Assembly (NCBI GenBank): GCA_030628905.1
Contig: DAOVQB010000022.1
Location: 1 to 36,986 of the forward strand
Origin: DAOVQB01 sp023128935
GTDB lineage: Bacteria > Eisenbacteria > RBG-16-71-46 > CAIMUX01 > WJJG01
DNA: 36,986 nucleotides
Reading direction: 5' to 3'
A program made the translations under genes and the position numbers. The notes beneath the pieces are model-generated. The model had not been told where the DNA came from and did no database searches. It was given only the letters and a program-made list of their open reading frames with translations. Shown one piece after another: positions 31,988 through 36,986 of the stretch (position 1 is the first letter of the stretch; each line of letters starts with the position of its first letter).

Positions 31988-32566
31988 ATGAGGCTCATTA
32001 TCCTTGTTGTCGCTGTGGCTGTCGTGCTTATTGCTGCAGTCACTGTGTGTAAGGCAGAGTACTACATGCCGACGTCGGGCTTCAGTTCCGCAGCCGGCGT
32101 GGCTAGTTCAGACCCACCTGGCTCGGTTTTCATTACTAACAGCATTGGTGTGCCTATTGCGGGCATCTCCTATAACATGGATCACATACTGCTAGCCGGT
32201 TTCGCGCGATGGGATACCTGCCCGGTAGTCGATGTGTCTACTGATATTGAAGATGAAGACCGGCCGTTCAGAGAGCCTCGCCTCGTGCTCGAGCAAAACT
32301 GTCCCAATCCGTTCGCCCCCACGACACGAATAAACTACACTATTCCCGGACCCGCCGGTGTGTCACGAAACACTCAACTGGCGATCTTCGACGCAACGGG
32401 TCGGCTCGTCACCACCCTCCTGCGCGGATCGCTTCCCGCGGGGCGCCACCAGATGGTGTGGGATGGGAGGAACTCTAAGGGACATGAAGTATCTAGCGGT
32501 GTCTACCATGTTCGGCTCAGGTCTGGCAACCTCGCTGCCACGACGCGTGTCGTTCTGCTCAGGTAG
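31988..32566 (+). CDS. Small secreted protein with FlgD-Ig C-terminal domain
   Basis: The ATG at 31988 has a near-perfect ribosome site, AAGGAGG, eight bases upstream. The 192-aa product starts with a signal peptide (LIILVVAVAVVLIAAVTVCKA). A short ~70-residue passenger with no known fold follows (FSSAAGVASSDPPGSVF). The C-terminal ~85 residues are the sorting-like domain: LEQNCPNPFAPTTRINYTI, LAIFDATGRLVTTLL, LPAGRHQMVWDGRN, SSGVYHVRLRSG, VVLLR. The next gene starts 36 bp downstream with an equally strong ribosome site, so the two are probably one transcript. Confidence 0.85.
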   Translation: MRLIILVVAVAVVLIAAVTVCKAEYYMPTSGFSSAAGVASSDPPGSVFITNSIGVPIAGISYNMDHILLAGFARWDTCPVVDVSTDIEDEDRPFREPRLVLEQNCPNPFAPTTRINYTIPGPAGVSRNTQLAIFDATGRLVTTLLRGSLPAGRHQMVWDGRNSKGHEVSSGVYHVRLRSGNLAATTRVVLLR

Positions 32567-32602
32567 ATCCATAAGATGGAGCCTTGGAAGGAGGACAAAA
32601 TC

Positions 32603-33484
32603 ATGGAAGTCGTCAACAAGATCGTATTCCCGATCGTCCTATTGACCGCTCTCGGTTTCAGCGGCATTCCTGCATCCGCGTCTGTGCAGAACACCTTAGT
32701 CTATCAGGGTACAGTATACAGCACCGCTGACTCACTACCTGTTCCTACAGGCCACTATCCGATGTACTTTGAGTTCTTCGACAATGTTGTGGGCGGAACT
32801 TCTCTTTGGGGCCCTGAAGAACACCCCGCGGTCACCGTGCTCCACGGCGTCTTTCGGGAAGAGCTGGGAATCAGCGTGCCGATGGCGGACTCGCTCTTTG
32901 ATGGCAGATCATTGTGGGTTGAGACAACGTTCAACGGCGACCCTCTCGCAGTCCGGCAGCATATCTGTCCTGTGGCCTACGCGCTGACCGCCAAGAATGC
33001 ATTTCACGCCACCTACGCAGACTCCGCAGACTACGCCGACGAGGTTTTGCCTGATATCCTGAGTGGCCTCGACGGCGTCAGGAACGATGAAGCTGAGATC
33101 GATCTGGTGGCAGGATCGAACATCGGGATCACACCCGACGACGCGAACAACGAAATCACCATCTACTGGAAGGGACCTGACTGGGAGCATGAGGAGCCCG
33201 TGACTGCTGGAAACTGCGAGACGTGGGATCATGACTTGGGTGGCGATCGCGCGAAATACATGGTGATCATGGACGGAAGGGAATCGGGGCAGCCCTACCA
33301 CCAGGTCAATTACGGCACTAATCCGGTGAGGTTCGTTTCACCGGCTCGGTGGATCGGGGCTGAGTGGAGCCAACTAACGACAAGCACGATCAGGGTTTGC
33401 AGAGGGAATTTCGACAACGATGCCTCTGTAAGCGAACAGTGGGACCGCATCAGAGTCCGCATCTGGAAGAACCAAAATGAATAG
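32603..33484 (+). CDS. Secreted protein with tail-fibre-like N-terminal region
   Basis: AAGGAGG lies about eight bases before the ATG at 32603 (293 aa). A signal peptide (IVFPIVLLTALGFSGIPASA) is followed by a region typical of exported proteins related to phage tail fibres. It reads QNTLVYQGTVYSTADS, then YPMYFEFFDNVVGGTSLWGP, VTVLHGVFREELG, LWVETTFNGDPLAVRQHICPVAYALTA, and the ADSADYADE stretch. The C-terminal ~110 residues (WEHEEPVTAGNCETWDH onward) are unrecognised and contain no FlgD-Ig domain. Likely a surface or shed protein working with its neighbour; function unknown. Confidence 0.8.
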   Translation: MEVVNKIVFPIVLLTALGFSGIPASASVQNTLVYQGTVYSTADSLPVPTGHYPMYFEFFDNVVGGTSLWGPEEHPAVTVLHGVFREELGISVPMADSLFDGRSLWVETTFNGDPLAVRQHICPVAYALTAKNAFHATYADSADYADEVLPDILSGLDGVRNDEAEIDLVAGSNIGITPDDANNEITIYWKGPDWEHEEPVTAGNCETWDHDLGGDRAKYMVIMDGRESGQPYHQVNYGTNPVRFVSPARWIGAEWSQLTTSTIRVCRGNFDNDASVSEQWDRIRVRIWKNQNE

Positions 33485-33526
33485 TGGAGGGTCTTGTCAC
33501 AGATCACATGACGGTGCGAGTTTCAC

Positions 33527-33660
33527 TCAGAGATACTCGCTCATGACCCGATCGTGGTTCTCCTGCACGTTCTCGATGCTCTCGGTGCCGTAGAGGTCGA
33601 CCGTCGTCGCGGTGGACGAGTGCCGAGGATATTCGCGAGGCTCTCGATCGAGAGCTATTG
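33527..33660 (-). pseudogene. C-terminal fragment of a tyrosine recombinase, frameshifted
   Basis: The minus strand encodes ESLANILG in one frame and, after a single missing base near 33635, HSSTATTVDLYGTESIENVQ and ENHDRVMSEYL with a TGA at 33527. The pattern LGHSSTATTVDLYG contains the last catalytic His and Tyr of XerC/D-type integrases. The rest of the enzyme is missing. An N-terminal fragment of a similar enzyme lies on the opposite strand at 33837, so one element may have been split and inverted. Confidence 0.75.
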
Positions 33661-33742
33661 TCAAATTGTGATTCGGGGAGATAGGACATCCGGGCACCAT
33701 CCAATTCGTCGGCTTGACAACGACCTTCCCCTCAATCATCCT

Positions 33743-33775
33743 GACTTATAGAGTTCATGCTATACTCAATAACTA
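33743..33775. repeat. Imperfect hairpin, GAGTTATAGAGTTT type, copy 2
   Basis: ACTTATAGAGTT and AATACTC/TAACT form an imperfect dyad closely related to the one at 31452-31486. On the minus strand it ends only 4 bp before an ATG at 33739 and includes TATAGC and TATAAG, so it could also be an operator over a promoter. The two copies bracket the secreted gene pair. Confidence 0.55.
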
Positions 33776-33836
33776 GGCCGGCCCTGACGACTGGCCGCCC
33801 CGCATAGGTTAGGCACGTCCGGGGCCCAACCCAAAC

Positions 33837-34010
33837 ATGCAAAAACGGCAGAAGTCTATAACTCAGCCAAGGATCGTGCCACTCCGGGCCCCCAGGAGCA
33901 CGAAACGTCGAGGGGCCCGACCTCCAGTACCCCCGCTTCCGAGGTACCTGACCCAGGAGGAGCTCGCCCGATTCCGGAAGGCGGTTCACGCCGGCGGCAA
34001 CGTTCGCTGA
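33837..34010 (+). pseudogene. N-terminal fragment of a tyrosine recombinase (57 codons)
   Basis: An ATG at 33837 opens a 57-codon frame that reads MQKRQKS..., a basic proline-rich linker, then PRYLTQEELARFRKAVHAGG followed by NVR and a stop. The RYLTQEELxRF segment is the usual entry to the catalytic domain of integrases. Everything after it is replaced by a FlgD-Ig fragment. It is probably a truncated gene; whether it is translated is unknown. Confidence 0.6.
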
Positions 34011-34231
34011 TTCCGGCCGCCCAGTCCGGCGACGGCGCCCTTCAGATCTTCGACGTGAATGGACGACTCAGCCGAGCCTTGGTAGACGGCAAGCTCCCGG
34101 CGGGGCTTCGTAGGATCCCGTGGGACGGTCTGGATGACCTCGACCGGGCCCTGCCGTCCGGGACCTACTTCTACCAGCTCCGGGTTGACGGCGAGACCGT
34201 CGGCACGGAGAAGGCGGTGGCTCTGAAGTAG
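34011..34231 (+). pseudogene. Orphan FlgD-Ig C-terminal domain fragment
   Basis: The frame is open from 33787 but has no ATG or GTG before the domain. It encodes ALQIFDVNGRLSRALVDG, then KLPAGLRRIPWDGLDD, SGTYFYQLRVDG and ends KAVALK with TAG at 34229. About 70% of the last ~62 residues match the secreted protein ending at 27074. It is a displaced copy of that domain, not a complete gene. Confidence 0.75.
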
Positions 34232-34336
34232 ACCTGTTAACCGTTTCATAAACGGTGAATAACGGACGCCAGGCAACCGCTACTGGCGGGGGTCAAGAGG
34301 GGCCTCACACGAAACCAAGTTTCGGCAGACTTGTGG

Positions 34337-34798
34337 TCATTCCGAGTGGAGAATCGCGCTCACCGTATCCATTAGCCGTGCTTCGACGACCCCTTTCGAA
34401 AGACATCCGGAGTCATCCTTTACAGTCTTGAAGGTGCAGGTCACGCGCATCGCGTGGCCCGCAGCCGTAGACTTCACGAAAACATTGAATCTAAGTAAGA
34501 TCTCGCCAAGCACTCCTTCGCTGGGCTCGCCCACTATATCTTTCCCACAGTCTGCAAGTACCGGCGAGCGATTGGTCGCTCGCATCCAGTCAGTGGTAAT
34601 GAGACCGGATGCCTTTTCTATGTTGTCGATGGACCAGCTGTTGTCGGCGAATGCCTCGATAACGGCGGTCCAAACTGCGTCGAAATCGTCTTGGTAGACC
34701 TGGCTGTTGGAAAATGTCGTTGGCTTGGGGACTGTCGCACATCCCAAAGCAGCGAGAAGAAACACAATCGTCACGAGCAACAGGTACTGCCGTCGCAT
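34337..34798 (-). CDS. Small lipoprotein, unknown family
   Basis: The ATG at 34798 has GGAAGGAGG seven bases upstream and gives 153 aa. A type II signal peptide is clear: YLLLVTIVFLLAALGC, with the lipid-carrying Cys followed by ATVPKP. The mature part begins with DDFDAVWTAVIEAFADN, then SWSIDNIEKASGLITTDWM, a pattern shared with BamC-like and other small envelope lipoproteins where an alpha-beta domain follows. It is the last gene of a minus-strand run of small envelope proteins. Its start region is nearly the same as that of the gene at 36229 (GGAGGAATGAGATGCG). Confidence 0.8.
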   Translation of the reverse strand: MRRQYLLLVTIVFLLAALGCATVPKPTTFSNSQVYQDDFDAVWTAVIEAFADNSWSIDNIEKASGLITTDWMRATNRSPVLADCGKDIVGEPSEGVLGEILLRFNVFVKSTAAGHAMRVTCTFKTVKDDSGCLSKGVVEARLMDTVSAILHSE

Positions 34799-34847
34799 CT
34801 CATTCCTCCTTCCGGCTGGAGAGCGGGTGTAGTGGGCGTCACGCATG

Positions 34848-34979
34848 CTATTCCTTTTTCTTGTTCTTCGCTTCGATGGTAAACATGATGATGCCCCCAA
34901 GTGTCAACAGCCAGAGCGGCCAGAAGAAGATCCCCGCGATTGCGGACACTAACGCAAGCAGGCATCCACAGCCTTGCAT
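34848..34979 (-). CDS. 43-aa single-pass membrane protein
   Basis: The ATG at 34979 shares one base with the stop of the upstream gene (TAATG), typical of coupled translation. The 43 residues start MQGCGCLLALVSAIAGIFF, continue with a hydrophobic WPLWLLTLGGIIMFTI and end in a lysine-rich tail (EAKNKKKE). It is hydrophobic throughout with a basic C-terminal tail, so that tail should be cytoplasmic. No family is recognised. Confidence 0.62.
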   Translation of the reverse strand: MQGCGCLLALVSAIAGIFFWPLWLLTLGGIIMFTIEAKNKKKE

Positions 34980-35560
34980 TATACTCCCCAGGCCCAGCCC
35001 AGGCCGAAATTCGCGCCCGCAGGCTCACTCTGATAACCGATGACTAGGTGTAGAGATCGATCCAAGAAAAACAGCCCCCCACACACGACACCGAATTCCC
35101 GGTGATTCTTAGGGGAGTACGATATCCAATATCGCCCATGGATGCCCAGGATATAGGAGGGATCAAGGTGTTCACGGAAGCACGTATACGTAGTGGACCC
35201 GAACCCGGCATACGTAAAGAGCCATTGGGTTAGCCTGTAACCGTATGCGATCTCGGCCGTCCGAATCGCTATGGACTCGTCAATCATCTTGTCGCCCCAC
35301 TGAGCGACCTTGTGGTAGGACAGCCTCTCATAATAGGTATCGCCCTCATATCCGCCCAGGTTTCCCTTGAATGCAAGGAGGAGCCCATGGACCGAACCTG
35401 TAGCAACCAGATACAGACCGAGGCCCTCCCCGCCTGTATTGCCAATATAGCCTGCCGCCACGAATCGATCATGGTAGGTAACATGCGGGCCACCTTCTCC
35501 AGCCATGCACTGCGGCGGGCAGGCAACCATAGCGGCAACGATCAGTAGGATGGCGCGCAT
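34979..35560 (-). CDS. Small beta-barrel-like outer membrane protein
   Basis: GAGGGA precedes the ATG at 35560; the 193-aa product has a signal peptide (ILLIVAAMVACPPQCMAGEG). The mature part is rich in Gly, Tyr and aromatic residues in alternating patterns (GLGLYLVATGSVHGLLLAF, AEIAYGYRLTQWLFTYAGF, GRYWISYSPKNHREFGVV) and ends FGLGWAWGV. This is consistent with an eight-strand outer membrane barrel, although I cannot name the family. It lies between two tiny membrane-protein genes in the same operon. Confidence 0.68.
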   Translation of the reverse strand: MRAILLIVAAMVACPPQCMAGEGGPHVTYHDRFVAAGYIGNTGGEGLGLYLVATGSVHGLLLAFKGNLGGYEGDTYYERLSYHKVAQWGDKMIDESIAIRTAEIAYGYRLTQWLFTYAGFGSTTYTCFREHLDPSYILGIHGRYWISYSPKNHREFGVVCGGLFFLDRSLHLVIGYQSEPAGANFGLGWAWGV

Positions 35561-35568
35561 GCTGTCCC

Positions 35569-35745
35569 TCAAGCAACTAATTCCAAGACACATTTCACCG
35601 GCATCCACAGGCCCGCAGTCAGGACGCTGATTCCGATGCAAATACTGACCCACTTGATTGGGTTGTCTTTGTCGAAGGCGACCACAATATTCCAGATGCC
35701 GACTCCGTAGATGGTGATAATCGTCAGGAGTTTCAAGAATAACAT
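35569..35745 (-). CDS. 58-aa membrane protein with two hydrophobic segments
   Basis: An ATG at 35745 preceded by a GGGGGCGGG tract opens 58 codons. Two membrane segments are visible: LKLLTIITIYGVGIWNIVVAF and WVSICIGISVLTAGLWM, joined by a DKDNPIK loop. The stop is 8 bp before the next gene start, so it belongs to the same transcript. No family is recognised. Confidence 0.58.
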   Translation of the reverse strand: MLFLKLLTIITIYGVGIWNIVVAFDKDNPIKWVSICIGISVLTAGLWMPVKCVLELVA

Positions 35746-35764
35746 CCCGCCCCCTGCGTTGCTC

Positions 35765-36229
35765 CTAGTGCAGCCTAATCGTCGCTGCGGCTGCTTTTAA
35801 TCTTTCGATCACTTCATCGTGTGTCTGCCCACTGGAGCGGAGCGCGCCATAGGCGGCGGAATACTCTGCGAATGTCTGATTCTTTAGATCACTATAGAAA
35901 ACCGTGTTCAGACCTTCCATGATGTTGAGCAGCGACTCATCGATTCCATTATCCTCGCGAAGAAGTTTCCGGGCCATGACGGCCATGTCTGCTATCTGTT
36001 GCCGGTCCTCGACGAACTTGGCGGAAAGCTGATCAAGCAAAGACCGAAACCTGGCAATCGTGATGTCGGCGGCGGCGATCCAGCGCCCCGCGTTGAGCGT
36101 GGCCAGCATGTACTCTGTTGTAACTTCCTTCTCTGCCTCGGGTTCTCTCGCTTGCTCTGCTGAGCAGCCATCGCTCCCAGATGCAAGCAGTCCGATCGAG
36201 AGCGCAATCACCAGATAATGCCAGCGCAT
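35765..36229 (-). CDS. Exported helical protein, possible lipoprotein
   Basis: The ATG at 36229 has GGGAGG nine bases upstream and gives 154 aa. The N-terminus (YLVIALSIGLLASGSDGC) looks like a lipoprotein signal, but Asp two residues before the Cys makes the lipobox weak. The mature part is almost all alpha helix (ITIARFRSLLDQLSAKFVED, RQQIADMAVMARKLLRED, AEYSAAYGALRSSG). No known family. It shares its start region and early signal sequence (MRWHYL versus MRRQYL) with the lipoprotein at 34798. Confidence 0.72.
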   Translation of the reverse strand: MRWHYLVIALSIGLLASGSDGCSAEQAREPEAEKEVTTEYMLATLNAGRWIAAADITIARFRSLLDQLSAKFVEDRQQIADMAVMARKLLREDNGIDESLLNIMEGLNTVFYSDLKNQTFAEYSAAYGALRSSGQTHDEVIERLKAAAATIRLH

Positions 36230-36288
36230 CTCATTCCTCCCTGGGCTTGTATAGCTTCCGCATCCTTTCGATCGGCGGCGGGTGCCGG

Positions 36289-36426
36289 TCAAGCAACCAT
36301 GATTCCCAACGGCTGCCCATTATCCAACACCAGCACAGCCTTGCCATAGCTCGAGACCGCATGATCTGTGCTTAAGTGCGCCCCGATCGTCTCGCCTTGC
36401 TCTGGTACGGTTGCCCTTACTTTCAT
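36289..36426 (-). CDS. 45-aa conserved-looking small protein
   Basis: A consensus ribosome site, GGAGGTGAACC, ends right at the ATG at 36426. The product starts MKVRATVPEQGETIGAHLST, continues DHAVSSYGKAVLVLDNGQPL and ends GIMVA. It looks like a small beta-rich soluble domain with a compact hydrophobic core; no signal peptide or membrane segment is present. It is first in the run of small genes that continues 59 bp downstream. Confidence 0.6.
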   Translation of the reverse strand: MKVRATVPEQGETIGAHLSTDHAVSSYGKAVLVLDNGQPLGIMVA

Positions 36427-36530
36427 GGTTCACCTCCCAAAGTGCCGAAATCAGGGGTACCTATGCCCCTCAGGGGGGCGCCGTTCGTTCGTCCTGGGAC
36501 ATCTGGTGGCGTGCAAGACTTGGAGACCGG

Positions 36531-36986
36531 TCATCTCACGCAGAGCACGCGCTTGCTCACCATCTCCCCGCCCACGCTGAGCCGGTAGAAGTAAACGCCC
36601 GCCGGAGCCTGGCGGCCATCGTGGGCTGTCCCGTCCCATTGCACTGCGTGACGCCCGGGAGCCTGCGGGCCGTCGATCAGGGTGCGGACCAGGCGGCCCG
36701 TGGCGTCACATACACTCAGGGCAACCGCGCCACGCTCGCCTGTCGGTACGGAGTAGCGAATCAGCGTTGCGCCGGTGAACGGATTCGGTGCCGCGGGATT
36801 GAGAAAAGGTGCGGGTGGCGCAGGCGTGACCGGTACTGCCATCGGAGCACAGCCCACTGGGTACGCCCCTATCAGGTCGCACCCGGGGTTGGGTGGTGTG
36901 AATGGCGCGCATGGTGAATCTTCGTGAAGAGTCAGGTCGCGGGCCTCCAGATCGCAGAATAGCGGGTCCTCAGAGATGTTGCCGAG
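36531..36986 (-). CDS. Beta-helix/FlgD-Ig secreted protein (5' end outside window)
   Basis: The minus frame is open from the window edge to the TGA at 36531, 151 residues visible. It begins in the end of a right-handed beta helix (GNISEDPLFCDLEARDLTLH, then DSPCAPF and CDLIGAYPVGC). A short Pro-rich linker leads into the sorting-like domain: LNPAAPNPFTGATLIRYSV, LSVCDATGRLVRTLIDG, APGRHAVQWDG, PAGVYFYRLSVGG and KRVLCVR. This is the intact version of the architecture broken by the amber codon at 6696. It ends 104 bp before the small envelope gene run on the same strand. Confidence 0.88.
   Translation of the reverse strand, partial: LGNISEDPLFCDLEARDLTLHEDSPCAPFTPPNPGCDLIGAYPVGCAPMAVPVTPAPPAPFLNPAAPNPFTGATLIRYSVPTGERGAVALSVCDATGRLVRTLIDGPQAPGRHAVQWDGTAHDGRQAPAGVYFYRLSVGGEMVSKRVLCVR

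Noticed and set aside
31776..31991. 71-codon Cys-rich plus frame after AAGGAGGA
   Set aside because: The ribosome-like sequence touches the ATG with no spacing, the protein has no recognisable signal or domain, and the frame overlaps the well-supported start at 31988.

Overview
The window comes from a GC-rich (roughly 60%) Gram-negative-type bacterium. Several secreted proteins, many of them right-handed beta-helix proteins, end in the FlgD-Ig-like C-terminal domain (pattern: PNPF, FDxxGR, LPAGxH, WDG, GxYFYRL). With type III glutamine synthetase, a SpoIIE-type phosphatase and envelope lipoproteins, this suggests a member of the FCB-associated lineages (for example Eisenbacteria, Krumholzibacteria or Latescibacteria types). 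That placement is an inference. No rRNA, tRNA or CRISPR array was seen.

Layout. 1-6322 (minus): preQ0 genes queC and queD, a fused glycolate oxidase GlcD-GlcE protein, GlcF and a WbuC-like cupin, closely packed and probably co-transcribed. 6372-8087 (minus): a beta-helix protein cut from its C-terminal sorting-like domain by one in-frame amber codon. 8514-9248 (plus): a MntA-HepT toxin-antitoxin pair, then an RND efflux remnant. 9808-18000: a membrane SpoIIE phosphatase, type III glutamine synthetase (glnN), a STAS anti-anti-sigma protein, queE and a double-GAF protein. 18241-21555 (plus): a divergent UvrA with two repeat insertions. 22065-25771 (minus): a tightly overlapping three-gene operon encoding a membrane protein with a Lon-like Ser/Lys protease domain inside and an FG-GAP region outside, an ECF sigma factor and a soluble zinc-motif anti-sigma factor. 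This is the best candidate for an undescribed signalling system.

26328-34231 is accessory territory: a secreted FG-GAP/FlgD-Ig protein, an IS1634-type transposase with an internally triplicated 66-residue module, a frameshifted beta-helix remnant, long gene-poor GC-rich DNA with a 20-C run, two secreted proteins with strong ribosome sites, and wreckage of a tyrosine recombinase beside an orphan FlgD-Ig fragment. 34337-36426 (minus) is a run of six small genes, mostly envelope proteins; three are shorter than 60 codons. The window ends inside another beta-helix/FlgD-Ig gene.

A property of the whole window is short tandem repeats (25-72 bp units). Inside genes (glcF, glcDE, queC, uvrA, the beta-helix gene) the units are multiples of three and mostly sit in linkers or loops. 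Outside genes (before queD, glnN and the STAS gene, and after the GAF gene) the periods are 37, 44, 25 and about 72 bp. This looks like a genome-wide habit of minisatellite growth kept in frame by selection.
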